64,000 nucleotides of DNA from the NCBI RefSeq assembly GCF_900102545.1, contig NZ_FNBN01000001.1:1194221-1258220 (forward strand), in the 5' to 3' direction. Origin of the DNA: Chitinophaga filiformis (GTDB taxonomy: Bacteria > Bacteroidota > Bacteroidia > Chitinophagales > Chitinophagaceae). Positions 15,096-24,709 of this stretch are shown piece by piece. Numbering within the stretch: position 1 is the stretch's first letter; each line of letters starts with the position of its first letter. The notes under the pieces are model-generated. The model had not been told where the DNA came from and searched no databases. It saw only the letters and a list, made by a program, of their open reading frames with translations. A program made the position numbers and the translations under genes.

Positions 15096-17150
15096 TTATT
15101 GCTTCATACTTTCTAATTCGCGTTGCATTGCGAACATCTGGTCACGTAACCTGGCAGCTTCCATAAAGTCGAGGTCCTTTGCAGCCTTCTCCATATCCTT
15201 TTTGACCTTCGTGATTGCCTTCTCCATCTGAGGTATTGTTTTGGCAACAGTAGCCTCCTGTTTGGCGTAACCGATAGCATCTTCTGCTACAAGCGTTACC
15301 TCGTCATGTACCGCATATGGTGAGTTTTCGTCGAACTGCTTGATTTCCAACACAGCAGTCTGTCCGAGGATTTGTTCCTTACTCTTGAGCACCGTTCTCG
15401 GCGTAATCTTATGTTCTATATTATAGGCAATCTGCTTCTGCCTGCGCCGGTCTGTTTCGTCGATGGTACGCTGCATACTGTCGGTAATCTTGTCAGCATA
15501 AAAGATCACAAGACCATCCACGTTACGTGCCGCACGGCCTGCTGTCTGGGTCAGGGAACGCTCATCCCTCAGGAAGCCTTCCTTATCTGCATCCAGTATA
15601 GCCACTAGTGTCACCTCGGGCAGGTCCAGACCCTCACGCAGGAGGTTTACGCCCACCAGGACATTGATATTACCCAGGCGGAGGTCTCTTAATATCTCTA
15701 TGCGTTCCAGGGTATCTACCTCAGAGTGAATGTAACGGGACTTAATATTAATTCGATGGAGGTACTTGTCCATTTCCTCGGCCATCCGCTTGGTAAGGGT
15801 GGTTACAAGCACACGGCCTCCTTTTGACACACGCTTGTCTATTTCTTCCAGGAGGTCATCTACCTGGTTGACGCTTGGTCTTATTTCGATAGGCGGTTCA
15901 AGCAGTCCTGTAGGACGTACCACCTGTTCCACCACTACACCTTCTGTCTTTCTCAGTTCATACTCACCCGGGGTAGCGCTGACAAAGATGGCCTGGTTCA
16001 CCAGGTTCTCAAATTCATAGAAGTTCAGCGGCCGGTTATCCATTGCTGAAGGCAGGCGGAAACCGAAGTCAACCAGGGTCAGCTTACGGGACCTGTCTCC
16101 ACCATACATTCCCCCGATCTGGGGAATAGTTACGTGGCTTTCATCTATTACCAGGAGATAATCTTTAGGGAAATAATCCAGCAGGCAGAAAGGGCGGGTA
16201 CCCGGAGCACGTCTGTCCAGGAAGCGGGAGTAGTTCTCGATACCGCTACAATAGCCTAATTCCCTGATCATCTCCAGGTCATAATTCACTCTTTCAGAGA
16301 GACGCTGTGCTTCCAGGTGTTTCCCGATGGACCGGAAGTATTCCACCTGTGCCAGCAACTCATCCTGGATCTCAAATATGATCTGGGCCATCATGTCTTT
16401 GGGCGCCAGGTAGAGATTAGCCGGGAAAATGGCTGCGTTCTCCATGGTACCTATACGTTTGCCGTTTTGCACGTCAAAGCTTTCAATCTCCTCAATCTCG
16501 TCGCCAAAGAAGGTGATGCGATAACCAAAATCCACGTAAGGCAGGTTAATATCTACCGTATCTCCCTGCACACGGAAATTACCGCGATTAAAGTCGCCGG
16601 TAGTGCGGGTATATAGAGAATTCACCAATCCATGCAATACTGTATTACGGCCAATGGTCTGTCCTTTGTGCAGGCGGATAATACCATTTTCATAATCCGT
16701 CGGATTACCCATACCATAAATACAGGAAACGCTGGCTACGACTATTATATCCCTTCGTCCTGACAGGAGACTGGTAGTGGCTCTCAATCTAAGCTTATCA
16801 AGCTCCTCATTGATGGAAAGGTCCTTTTCTATATAGGTATCGCTCACAGGCATATATGCCTCCGGCTGATAGTAATCGTAGTAAGACACAAAGTATTCCA
16901 CGGCATTATCCGGGAAGAACTGTCGGAACTCTCCATACAGCTGGGCCACCAGTGTTTTATTGTGCGTCAGCACCAGTGTAGGGCGCTGTACCTGTTGAAT
17001 GACATTTGCAACAGTGAATGTTTTTCCTGAGCCGGTTACCCCCAGTAATGTCTGAGCGGGGGCTCCATCCTGTAATCCTTCTACTAACTGGCGAATGGCT
17101 TCCGGTTGATCGCCTGCGGGGGCATATGGTGCATTTATCTTAAAGGGCAT
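15096..17150 (-). CDS. uvrB: Excinuclease ABC subunit B
   Basis: The 684-residue protein is full length. It is the damage-verifying helicase of nucleotide excision repair, loaded by UvrA and recruiting UvrC for incision. The Walker A motif GVTGSGKT is at 37-44. The beta-hairpin region follows at YYDYYQPEAYMPVSDTYIEKD, and helicase motifs appear as DESHVT, FVSATPGEYE, NVLVGVNLLREGLDLPEVTLVAILDADKEGF and QTAGRAARN. The C-terminal UVR domain that binds UvrC is ITKVKKDMEKAAKDLDFMEAARLRDQM. Upstream on the minus strand lies a TACATTTG -7 element (17171-17178). Confidence 0.98.
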   Translation of the reverse strand: MPFKINAPYAPAGDQPEAIRQLVEGLQDGAPAQTLLGVTGSGKTFTVANVIQQVQRPTLVLTHNKTLVAQLYGEFRQFFPDNAVEYFVSYYDYYQPEAYMPVSDTYIEKDLSINEELDKLRLRATTSLLSGRRDIIVVASVSCIYGMGNPTDYENGIIRLHKGQTIGRNTVLHGLVNSLYTRTTGDFNRGNFRVQGDTVDINLPYVDFGYRITFFGDEIEEIESFDVQNGKRIGTMENAAIFPANLYLAPKDMMAQIIFEIQDELLAQVEYFRSIGKHLEAQRLSERVNYDLEMIRELGYCSGIENYSRFLDRRAPGTRPFCLLDYFPKDYLLVIDESHVTIPQIGGMYGGDRSRKLTLVDFGFRLPSAMDNRPLNFYEFENLVNQAIFVSATPGEYELRKTEGVVVEQVVRPTGLLEPPIEIRPSVNQVDDLLEEIDKRVSKGGRVLVTTLTKRMAEEMDKYLHRINIKSRYIHSEVDTLERIEILRDLRLGNINVLVGVNLLREGLDLPEVTLVAILDADKEGFLRDERSLTQTAGRAARNVDGLVIFYADKITDSMQRTIDETDRRRQKQIAYNIEHKITPRTVLKSKEQILGQTAVLEIKQFDENSPYAVHDEVTLVAEDAIGYAKQEATVAKTIPQMEKAITKVKKDMEKAAKDLDFMEAARLRDQMFAMQRELESMKQ

Positions 17151-17170
17151 ATTCTAAATTCTAGCGTTAT

Positions 17171-17178
17171 CAAATGTA
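17171..17178 (-). promoter_or_regulatory. Putative -7 element of uvrB
   Basis: TACATTTG on the minus strand, 21 nt before the uvrB ATG; a -33 element at the normal spacing is not evident. Confidence 0.45.
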
Positions 17179-17263
17179 CAAATTAATAGACAGTGCTTTT
17201 TCATTTCAAAAATCTGGCTCACCTTTATGCACTTATTGAGACATATTAACCACCTCATCTATT

Positions 17264-18061
17264 ATGCTTAAAAAACTCTACCCTATTCTACTGGGTATGC
17301 TATTACTGGCGCCCATATCAGGCTTTTCCTGGGGCGTTACCGGTCATCGTGTGGTAGCCGAGATCGCCAGCAATCATTTAAGTCCGCAGGCAAGAAAAGC
17401 CATCACTGCTTTACTTGGTCGTCAGAGCATGGCAATGGTTGCCAACTGGCCTGATTTTATCAAGTCAGACACTACTCACCGCTACGATCACACTTCTCCC
17501 TGGCACTACCTCGATTTTCCTGCCAACTGCACACGCCAGCAATTTGATGAAGTCATAAAGGCGCATGCTACGGGTGACAACCTGTACGCACAAACTGAGT
17601 CGCTGATCAAAAAACTGAAAGATCCGGCTACTTCCAAAGAGGATAAAGTATTTGCATTGAGTTTCCTCATCCATATGATAGGAGATATGCATCAGCCATT
17701 ACATGCAGGTCGTGATGAGGATCAGGGTGGTAACAAGATACAGGTAATGTGGTTTGACAAACAGACCAACCTGCACAGGGTATGGGATGAACACCTCATA
17801 GAATTCCAGCAACTCAGCTATACAGAATATACACATGCTCTGGATACCGCTACTGCTGCAACTGTAAAGAAAATACAGAGCGGCACTGTAGCCGACTGGA
17901 TATTTGAATCCAATCAGCTCTCCGGCAAAATATATTCACTGACGCATGCAAATGATAAGCTGAGCTACCGTTATAATTTCTGGTTTGTCAACGACCTGAA
18001 TAACCAGCTGCTGAAAGGAGGCTTAAGACTCGCAGCTATTCTGAATCAGATCTACAAATAA
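17264..18061 (+). CDS. S1/P1 family zinc-dependent nuclease, secreted
   Basis: A 265-residue protein with a signal peptide ending GFS at residue 22, so the mature protein begins with Trp as in S1/P1 nucleases, where the terminal amine binds zinc. All nine zinc ligands of the trinuclear site can be placed by comparison with P1 nuclease: W23, H28, D64, H81, H137, D141, H147, H171 and D175. They fall in WGVTGHR, ANWPD, WHYLDF, HMIGDMHQPLH and LHRVWDEHL. It should degrade single-stranded DNA/RNA and 3'-nucleotides in the periplasm or outside the cell, perhaps for phosphate or nucleoside scavenging. It is a single gene with a shared terminator downstream. Confidence 0.95.
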   Translation: MLKKLYPILLGMLLLAPISGFSWGVTGHRVVAEIASNHLSPQARKAITALLGRQSMAMVANWPDFIKSDTTHRYDHTSPWHYLDFPANCTRQQFDEVIKAHATGDNLYAQTESLIKKLKDPATSKEDKVFALSFLIHMIGDMHQPLHAGRDEDQGGNKIQVMWFDKQTNLHRVWDEHLIEFQQLSYTEYTHALDTATAATVKKIQSGTVADWIFESNQLSGKIYSLTHANDKLSYRYNFWFVNDLNNQLLKGGLRLAAILNQIYK

Positions 18062-18084
18062 TATAGTGGGTTATAGTACAAAAG

Positions 18085-18113
18085 AAAAGCATCAGCCTTG
18101 GGCTGATGCTTTT
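18085..18113. terminator. Bidirectional terminator between the nuclease and PfkB genes
   Basis: A 13-bp perfect stem (18085-18097 with 18101-18113) and 3-nt loop, with A- and T-runs on the outer sides. Confidence 0.9.
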
Positions 18114-18135
18114 GCTCTTTATAGCCTTTTATTGA

Positions 18136-19062
18136 CTAGATCAGGTCAATATCAAAATTTACCAGTTGTACGAACTGCTCCAGGCGGTTGCTGATATCCT
18201 CATGAGTGATCTCACGCATACGGCCTACCCCAAAACGTTCCACGCAGAAGGAAGCCATAGCGGAACCAACGATGATAGCAGTTTTCATGTTTTCGAAGGA
18301 GATATCCTTTGTTTTAGCCAGGTGGCCGATAAATCCACCTGCAAAGGTATCACCGGCGCCGGTTGGATCAAATACCTCTTCCAGTGGCAGGGCAGGTGCG
18401 AAAAATACATGGTTCTCATGGAACAGCAGTGCACCGTGCTCTCCCTTCTTAATGATCAGGTACTTAGGCCCCATGGTAGTCAGTATCGTACGGGCAGCTT
18501 TCACCAGGGATACTTCCCCTGTCAGCTGACGGGCTTCGGCATCATTTACCAGGAGCACGTCTACTTCTTTCAGTACCTTTTTCAGATCGTCCATAGCTAC
18601 TTCCATCCAGAAGTTCATGGTATCCATTACGATCAGTTTAGGCCTTGTTTTCATCTGTTTGATTACAGACATCTGCACCTGTGGTGTCAGGTTACCCAAT
18701 ATCAGGAATTCGCTTCCCTGGTAACTGTCGGGTATTATAGGCTGGAATTCACCCAGTACGTTCAGCTCTGTGGTCAGCGTATCACGGGTGTTCATGTCCA
18801 TATGATATTTACCGGCCCAGTAGAAAGATTTCTCATCCTTCTTCACCTGTACACCATCGAAAGCAACACCTTTGGCACCTAGCGCGTCCAGTTCCTCCTT
18901 AGGGAAGTCTCCGCCAATTACAGAAACCTGGTTGATGGGCTTTACAAAATTGGAAGCTGCCCATGCAATGTATGTAGCGGAACCACCTACGATCCGGCCT
19001 GATTTACCAAAGGGCGTTTCTATATCATCGAACGCCATAGTACCTACAACAGTTAGCGACAT
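18136..19062 (-). CDS. PfkB family carbohydrate/nucleoside kinase, substrate unknown
   Basis: A 308-residue cytoplasmic kinase of the ribokinase/PfkB superfamily. The N-terminal region has GGSATYIAWAASNF and the C-terminal signature is FDPTGAGDTFAGGFIG, with catalytic Asp D238 in the anion-hole motif. A long lid region around KYHMDMNTRDTLTTELN differs from classic ribokinase or fructokinase. In Bacteroidota such proteins are often annotated simply as sugar kinases, and I cannot assign a substrate. A -7-like CAAATGTA (19108-19115, read as TACATTTG on the minus strand) lies upstream. The MATE gene ends 54 bp upstream of its start on the same strand. Confidence 0.85.
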   Translation of the reverse strand: MSLTVVGTMAFDDIETPFGKSGRIVGGSATYIAWAASNFVKPINQVSVIGGDFPKEELDALGAKGVAFDGVQVKKDEKSFYWAGKYHMDMNTRDTLTTELNVLGEFQPIIPDSYQGSEFLILGNLTPQVQMSVIKQMKTRPKLIVMDTMNFWMEVAMDDLKKVLKEVDVLLVNDAEARQLTGEVSLVKAARTILTTMGPKYLIIKKGEHGALLFHENHVFFAPALPLEEVFDPTGAGDTFAGGFIGHLAKTKDISFENMKTAIIVGSAMASFCVERFGVGRMREITHEDISNRLEQFVQLVNFDIDLI

Positions 19063-19107
19063 GCGTATTCTTTTTTTATTGAGTTTTAGTTAGTTTGCAA
19101 AACAGCG

Positions 19108-19115
19108 CAAATGTA
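19108..19115 (-). promoter_or_regulatory. Putative -7 element of the PfkB kinase gene
   Basis: TACATTTG on the minus strand, 46 nt before the ATG at 19062; the -33 position falls inside the end of the MATE gene and shows no TTTG. Confidence 0.35.
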
Positions 19116-19116
19116 A

Positions 19117-20529
19117 CTAAACTTTCACCTGCTTCCACCATCCTTTCCGGAATATAACAATAGCCGCTACCGCGATACAGGATTCTGCTATGGCAATAGC
19201 CCAGAAAACGCCGGCCGGGCCCATGTTATAGTTCACCGCCAGAATCCAGGCCATGGGTATCTGCAACATCCAGAAGCCTACCAGGTTAATAAGGGTAGGG
19301 GTACGCGTATCGCCAGCCCCGTTAAAAGACTGGGACAGCACCATACCATAAGCGTAAAAGATATACCCTATACTTACCAGCTGCAGGCACTGTGCCGCCT
19401 GTAATACGATAGCTGTTTCGCTGGTAAAGATCATCACTATCGGCCGGGCCGCCAGGAAGAAACAGATGGATATTAGTCCCAGGAACACCATATTGAAGAA
19501 TGCTGCTCTCCATACAGACGTTTCCGCTCTATCAGGCTGACCAGCACCCAGGTTCTGTCCTACCAGGGCAGCTGCCGCATTGGCCATACCAAAGGCAGGC
19601 AGCAGGGTGAAAATAACGATCCTAATGGCAATGGTGTAGCCGGCCACTGCGTCTTCTCCGAAACGGGCAATCAGGCGCACGAGGAAGATCCAGCTAACTG
19701 TATTGATGAGCAGCTGTGCGGTACCTCCCGCTGCTATCTTAAGCAGTTTCCAGATCACACCTATGTCGGGACGTATATGACGGCTGGTAATACGGATCAG
19801 GTCCTTACCTCCAAAAAGATGGTACAGCTGATAACATACCCCGATACCACGGCCTATTGTAGTAGCCAGCGCTGCGCCTTTCAGGCCTAATGCAGGAATT
19901 GGTCCCAGACCATTGATCAGCAATGGACACAACAGGATATTCAGGATATTTGCTATCCACAATGACCTCATGGCGATAGCCGCATCTCCGGCCCCTCTGA
20001 AAATACCATTGATCAGGAAGAGCAACATTACGATTAGATTACTGCCGAGCATGATACGCGTATATATGTGACCGTTATCAATCACATCCTGAGACGCGCC
20101 CATCAGTGCCAGCAAGTCAGGAGCCAATATAATCCCTGTTATTGCAATAGCCGATGCCAGCACCGCAGCAACATACAGTGACTGCACAGCAGTATGCGCG
20201 GCAGCATCACTATCCTTTTCACCTGTACGACGCGCTACTACGGCAGTAGCTGCCATGCTCAGTCCAAATGCCGCTGTATACACCAACGTCATCATAGACT
20301 CTGTTAATCCAACTGTAGTAATGGCATGCTTACCCAGTTTACTTACAAAAAAAATATCCACGACTGCAAAGAGTGATTCCATCATCATCTCCAGGATCAT
20401 GGGTACTGATAATAAAAAGATGGCGCGGTTGATATTACCACTTGTGAACTCTTTTTCCGTGCCTGATACTGCCATAACAAACAACCGGAATACCTTGCCC
20501 AGGCGGGAACTAGCCTGTGTATCTCGCAT
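19117..20529 (-). CDS. MATE family multidrug/cation efflux transporter
   Basis: A 470-residue inner-membrane protein with about 12 hydrophobic helices and two similar halves. Family features include an early VPMILEMMMESLFAVVDIFFVSKLGKHAITTVGL segment and, in the second half, ATTIGRGIGVCYQ and AAALVGQNLGAGQPDRAE. MATE proteins export drugs or organic cations using a Na+ or H+ gradient. ATG 20529 gives a 20-residue hydrophilic leader; an internal ATG at 20475 (MAVSGTEKEF) is an alternative start. It is upstream of the PfkB kinase gene on the same strand, but the kinase may have its own promoter. The substrate is unknown. Confidence 0.92.
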   Translation of the reverse strand: MRDTQASSRLGKVFRLFVMAVSGTEKEFTSGNINRAIFLLSVPMILEMMMESLFAVVDIFFVSKLGKHAITTVGLTESMMTLVYTAAFGLSMAATAVVARRTGEKDSDAAAHTAVQSLYVAAVLASAIAITGIILAPDLLALMGASQDVIDNGHIYTRIMLGSNLIVMLLFLINGIFRGAGDAAIAMRSLWIANILNILLCPLLINGLGPIPALGLKGAALATTIGRGIGVCYQLYHLFGGKDLIRITSRHIRPDIGVIWKLLKIAAGGTAQLLINTVSWIFLVRLIARFGEDAVAGYTIAIRIVIFTLLPAFGMANAAAALVGQNLGAGQPDRAETSVWRAAFFNMVFLGLISICFFLAARPIVMIFTSETAIVLQAAQCLQLVSIGYIFYAYGMVLSQSFNGAGDTRTPTLINLVGFWMLQIPMAWILAVNYNMGPAGVFWAIAIAESCIAVAAIVIFRKGWWKQVKV

Positions 20530-20929
20530 ATAAAAGCTGTTAAATAATTAAAAATGGAATTGCCGGTACAGATATGTACCTGTTTACATTAAAAGGGGGC
20601 GGTGGGCATATCCGGAAGTACCGGATATTGAATTACATTTTCATAACACATCAATTGTAGGCCACAAAGGTAAAATGTTTTTTAATTCCCCCTCATTTTT
20701 TTAGATGGTGTGGCAACATATATACTTTTTCAGAACATTTTTTACGGGGCTAAAACACTGTACAGATAAGCAATTCATTGATTGCCGGAAACACATTAAA
20801 TAATTTTTCTACAGTCGCTGTAACTTTTCCTGACCATCTCCGTTTAACAATTGCATCAGCGCTGAGAAACCAATTTATTGTACTAAATACGGAAACCTAT
20901 TTTCTATTAATTCAAATTAAACGGAAACC
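20530..20929. other. Divergent intergenic region between MATE and lipoprotein genes
   Basis: About 400 bp without a gene. A -7-like TACCTTTG on the minus strand (20665-20672) may serve the MATE gene, although no -33 partner is seen. On the plus strand ACGGAAACC occurs twice (near 20889 and 20921) just before the lipoprotein ATG. No RNA gene was recognised. Confidence 0.4.
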
Positions 20930-21427
20930 ATGCTTACGATTAAAAAACATGCTCTTAAAGTGGGAGCATTAGCCCTTGCTATGGGTATTACTTTTGCAGC
21001 TTGCAGCGATGATGACGATCCAGCAACGCCGAATACTCGTTCTAAAGAATACAAGTTGACTAAAAGCGCTACAGATGCAACTCAGGTAGGTTCTGTTAAA
21101 CTGACTGAAAATGCTGATAGCAGTGTTAACCTGTCTATCACGCTGAAGGCTTCTACCAAAGACACTAAACATCCGTTCTATCTGATCGGTGGTTCTGTTG
21201 CATCGCCTACCATTGATACCCTGTTAAAGGATACTATTCCTGGTAACGGTGCTGAAGCTACAAAAGTGATCTGGAACAAGGTGAAGAGCGTTGTTGTAAA
21301 CGGTCAGACCCGTAAATTCAACTATGACAGTGCACTGAAAATAAGCGCATTCTCTAAAGTATACTTCAAAGCTGGTAAAGACAGCGTTATTGCTATCGGT
21401 AATATCCTGAAAAGCAGCGCCCAGTAA
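20930..21427 (+). CDS. Small surface-type lipoprotein, function unknown
   Basis: A 165-residue protein with a lipoprotein signal and lipobox FAAC (C25). The cysteine is followed by SDDDD, an acidic stretch like the lipoprotein export signal known from Bacteroides surface lipoproteins, so it may be flipped to the cell surface. The rest is Thr/Ser/Lys-rich and beta-like (VKLTENADSSVNLSITLKAST, YDSALKISAFSKVYFKAGKDSVIAIGNI). The pattern of net charge changes resembles small CHRD-like or adhesin-like beta domains, but I do not recognise a family. It is monocistronic with a perfect terminator palindrome downstream. Confidence 0.8.
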   Translation: MLTIKKHALKVGALALAMGITFAACSDDDDPATPNTRSKEYKLTKSATDATQVGSVKLTENADSSVNLSITLKASTKDTKHPFYLIGGSVASPTIDTLLKDTIPGNGAEATKVIWNKVKSVVVNGQTRKFNYDSALKISAFSKVYFKAGKDSVIAIGNILKSSAQ

Positions 21428-21474
21428 TAATCGGCTGATATAAAATATCAGGAGAACTACAGGTTAAAAAAAAG

Positions 21475-21506
21475 TAATAATGGCCGGAAATTTCCGGCCA
21501 TTATTA
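21475..21506 (+). terminator. Terminator palindrome after the lipoprotein gene
   Basis: A perfect 16+16 nt inverted repeat (TAATAATGGCCGGAAA and its complement) with no spacer, preceded by an A-run. It may also act on minus-strand transcripts. Confidence 0.8.
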
Positions 21507-21590
21507 TAATGGTCTTTACTCGTTATTAGGATATGGCTCCAACCCGCAGGTCAGAAAACCGACTTTATAAGAAGGTGTTGCTCCTCTTAA

Positions 21591-23603
21591 TCAATCCAAC
21601 TGGGTTACGCGCAACACTTTGAATTCTGTTCTTCTGTTCAGCTGTCTGCCATCCGGATTATCCTTTCCACCTGGCAGCTCATTGGCAGCTATAGGCCTTG
21701 TTTCACCATACCCTTTAGCGATCATTCGATCAGCGGAAATACCTCTGCTGATCAGGTAATCCACGCAGGATTGTGCCCTTCTCTGGGACAGCTTCATGTT
21801 GTATGCATCTTTACCTTTACTATCCGTATGTGCACTCATCTCAATGATAAGATTCGGGTTATCCTGCATGATTGAGACGACAGTGTCCAATACTATAAGT
21901 GACTGGGAACGTAATGTTGCTTTATCGAAGTCATAATAAATATCTTTCAGGATAATGGGCTTTCCTATTTCAAAACGTTTGAGACAGGTATTGGGGTTCA
22001 ACAAAGAGTCAACTTTTGTTAATCCATCTGTATTTGCATAAATGGCCTTGGAGAAATAGTTCTCTTTTTCCGCCATGATCTTATAGTGTTTCAATGGTTC
22101 CACCTCAAAGTGATAACGCCCGGTCTCATCCAGTACCACCTGCTGCAATACGCGCTGTAATATGGTATCTAATAGCGTGATCTTGGCTCCCGTAAGCGGC
22201 ATATCATTCTCACAATCCAGCACCAATCCATTTATTGTTTTGGAAATCTTTTTAATGGCAAATACTTCCAGGCAGCAAACAGACTCTCTGTCTGAACTGA
22301 TGTAGCCCCCAGCCAGTGGGTGCTCATTATCGATAGCCGAGTAGTAAACATCATCCTTGGGAGAGTTCAGGGGGATACCCAGGTTCCTTGGAGCGCCCCA
22401 GCTGCTGAAATCGCCTTCCACAACAAAGAAGTCCAGTCCTCCCAGTCCGACCCTCCCGTCGGTACTGAATACCAGCGCCTTCTTTTCACTGTCATAGAAA
22501 GGGGCCTGTTCCTCATCACGGGTATTGATATTGGTACCCATGTTCTTGGCAGGACCTACAACACCTTTATCAAGCGGACAATACCAAAGGTCATTTTTGC
22601 CCATACCTCCCGGCCTGTTGGAAGCAAACAACAGGTACTTTCCATCTGCCGTCACATATGGCTGCATTGCGCTATATCCTTCGACATTGACATTGGGTCC
22701 CATTAGTTTTGGTTCTTCCCAGCTGCCTCCCTTTCGGGTGCTCGTATAGATAGCGGCAACCTTTATCCCATTTTTAACCGTCCAGCGGGTCAGGTAAAGC
22801 GTATTCCCATCAGGGCTGACGGTAGCCACTCCCTGGTCAACTCCTTTTTCTTCAGGAATATTGACCGGCTGACTATTATGAAAATCGGCTCCATTTCCAC
22901 GGGCCAGGAACAGGTTATTGATGTATGGATTGGCTTTTTTTGATTTCTTTTCTTTTTCCAGCTCGCTACTATCAGGACGGGATGAGGTATATAACAGCAG
23001 GTCCTTTCCCAGCGCGGCAGGGGCATAGTTTGCACCTCCTGCATTTATATCACCCGACAATTTACTGATCGTATATGCAGGCATGCGATTGCTCTCTGCA
23101 ATGGCGAATTCACAGCAGGCGATCTCCAGACTTGTCCGTGAACTGAAGTCATCTATTTTGGTGTATTCCTGTTTGAACTTTGTAAACTGTTCCAATGCAG
23201 CATCATACTTGCCGTTTGCACGCAGGCTCACCCCATACCAGAAACGGGCCAGCGGAAAGAGGGCGGTATTATTGAAACCTACTACCTGCTCGTAGTATTT
23301 TTCTGCATTACCATAGTCGTAATAATTCCGGTAAGATTCCGCCAGGCGGTAGATCACCGCTTCATAGTCTTTGAGCTTTCCGGATTCCTTCCCCCGCAAT
23401 TCAACGGTATAAGGCAGGATCTGGCCAGGTTTTATTTTAAAGGTACCAAGAGCTTTGTTGTAATACTGCGCAGCAGAGTAGTAGTCCTTTGCCTCGAAGT
23501 AAATATCACCGGTCCTCTTATAGTCGTATACATATTGGGCCTTTGAGCTGCCAACAATCCATAATAATGCGATAGCCAGCCAATAGCGTACATTTGGTTT
23601 CAT
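21591..23603 (-). CDS. PorE-like OmpA family protein (TPR, beta-propeller, CRD, OmpA C-terminal domain)
   Basis: A 670-residue protein with a signal peptide, then TPR-like helices (about 25-165), then a WD40/PD40-type propeller with repeated LYLTR, YLLFASNRPGGMGKNDLWYC and ALVFSTDGRVGLGGLDFFVV strands (about 185-450). A carboxypeptidase-regulatory-like fold follows (INGLVLDCENDMPLTGAKITLLD), and then an OmpA peptidoglycan-binding domain (IEMSAHTDSKGKDAYNMKLSQRRAQSCVDYLISRGI). This domain order is that of PorE, which links the type IX secretion machinery to peptidoglycan. Here it follows an adhesin and a PorP/SprF protein, so it is probably a dedicated partner rather than the core subunit. The gap to the preceding gene is 18 bp, so cotranscription is likely. 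Confidence 0.9.
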   Translation of the reverse strand: MKPNVRYWLAIALLWIVGSSKAQYVYDYKRTGDIYFEAKDYYSAAQYYNKALGTFKIKPGQILPYTVELRGKESGKLKDYEAVIYRLAESYRNYYDYGNAEKYYEQVVGFNNTALFPLARFWYGVSLRANGKYDAALEQFTKFKQEYTKIDDFSSRTSLEIACCEFAIAESNRMPAYTISKLSGDINAGGANYAPAALGKDLLLYTSSRPDSSELEKEKKSKKANPYINNLFLARGNGADFHNSQPVNIPEEKGVDQGVATVSPDGNTLYLTRWTVKNGIKVAAIYTSTRKGGSWEEPKLMGPNVNVEGYSAMQPYVTADGKYLLFASNRPGGMGKNDLWYCPLDKGVVGPAKNMGTNINTRDEEQAPFYDSEKKALVFSTDGRVGLGGLDFFVVEGDFSSWGAPRNLGIPLNSPKDDVYYSAIDNEHPLAGGYISSDRESVCCLEVFAIKKISKTINGLVLDCENDMPLTGAKITLLDTILQRVLQQVVLDETGRYHFEVEPLKHYKIMAEKENYFSKAIYANTDGLTKVDSLLNPNTCLKRFEIGKPIILKDIYYDFDKATLRSQSLIVLDTVVSIMQDNPNLIIEMSAHTDSKGKDAYNMKLSQRRAQSCVDYLISRGISADRMIAKGYGETRPIAANELPGGKDNPDGRQLNRRTEFKVLRVTQLD

Positions 23604-23621
23604 CCGTGTATATTTTGTTTT

Positions 23622-24632
23622 TTACAGGCGCGGGCAAAAGAAATTTTCTTCTGAGTAAACTCTCTTTTTCCGGCTTATGAAGGATAAGGATAGCTCAAAA
23701 CTATTACTGCCATTGACCAATCGTCTGAGATTGGAGGTATTCACGTCATAACTAACTCCCAGTACAAAGCTTTTGAAGTGAAAGCCTGCAAACGGAATGG
23801 CAGAGTCATTGAAGCGGTAATTAGCTCCCAGCAGGAAATCGAATTCTTCGTTCAGATACGCCTGTCCATATGCACCCAGCACTGCTTCATGCGCGTTTCC
23901 CTGTCGCATATACAATCCATGAGGCGTAACACTGAAGATGTCATTCAACTTTATACGTGTACCTCCATGTGCCATGTATCTTACAGGCAGGCGTTTGTCT
24001 TCACCGGATAAAAACGGATCTCTTGGCTGTGTGAGATGGCCTGCAGAAAAACCTGCGAAAGGATTGAACTGATGATTGGGATTGCCATCAAAGAACATTA
24101 CACCTGCAGCGGCGTCAAATACATTGGAAGAAGTAGTGCTGATATTCTCTCCACTCGGTTTCGAAGGATTAAAGCCCATTACAGGGTCATACTGACTGCC
24201 CAGCTGCCATTTGGCCGGATCTATCTTACGATTGATCATACCAGCCTGGATACCAAATACCAGGTGGCTGGTACCGGTTTCTCCAAAGCGTACGCCACGA
24301 TAGGATACACTGGCCATTGCATTGAGGTATTTGTAACCCGCATCTCCGGCAGTCATGTTGATGATATTCACACCGGCGCCAATATTATTGGGTGCAGCAG
24401 CATCAAAGGAAACACCGGTAGTAGAAAATGGTTTACCAATGTTCACCCACTGGTTACGATAGTTGGCACTGACACGATAATCGCCATCAACGATACCTGT
24501 CAATGCAGGGTTCAACCACATGGGATAGGCATAGTATTGTGAGAAGTGAGGATCCACCTGTGCCTTTGCCCATGCAGGCAGTAAAGCGGCCAATACTATC
24601 CAGACAACAAAGCGTATGTTTCTATTCTTCAT
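23622..24632 (-). CDS. PorP/SprF family type IX secretion membrane protein
   Basis: The 336-residue outer-membrane protein has the signal MKNRNIRFVVWIVLAALLPA then AQVDPHFSQYYAYPMWLNPALTGI, the family's hallmark N-terminus. The rest consists of barrel strands such as YRVSANYRNQW, RVRFGETGTSHLVFGIQAG and SFVLGVSYDVNTSNLR. I start at ATG 24632: the 15 upstream codons are not signal-like. SprF-type proteins are needed for secretion or surface attachment of a specific type B CTD adhesin encoded next to them. Here that is the giant protein directly upstream (77 bp gap). It probably forms the acceptor or shuttle in the outer membrane. Confidence 0.92.
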   Translation of the reverse strand: MKNRNIRFVVWIVLAALLPAWAKAQVDPHFSQYYAYPMWLNPALTGIVDGDYRVSANYRNQWVNIGKPFSTTGVSFDAAAPNNIGAGVNIINMTAGDAGYKYLNAMASVSYRGVRFGETGTSHLVFGIQAGMINRKIDPAKWQLGSQYDPVMGFNPSKPSGENISTTSSNVFDAAAGVMFFDGNPNHQFNPFAGFSAGHLTQPRDPFLSGEDKRLPVRYMAHGGTRIKLNDIFSVTPHGLYMRQGNAHEAVLGAYGQAYLNEEFDFLLGANYRFNDSAIPFAGFHFKSFVLGVSYDVNTSNLRRLVNGSNSFELSLSFISRKKRVYSEENFFCPRL

Positions 24633-24709
24633 AAGAAGATTTTTAACTTTTTTGTAATGGCCGGGATGACATGTCATCCCGGCCCTGTTTATAACCTTTT
24701 CTAACCCGA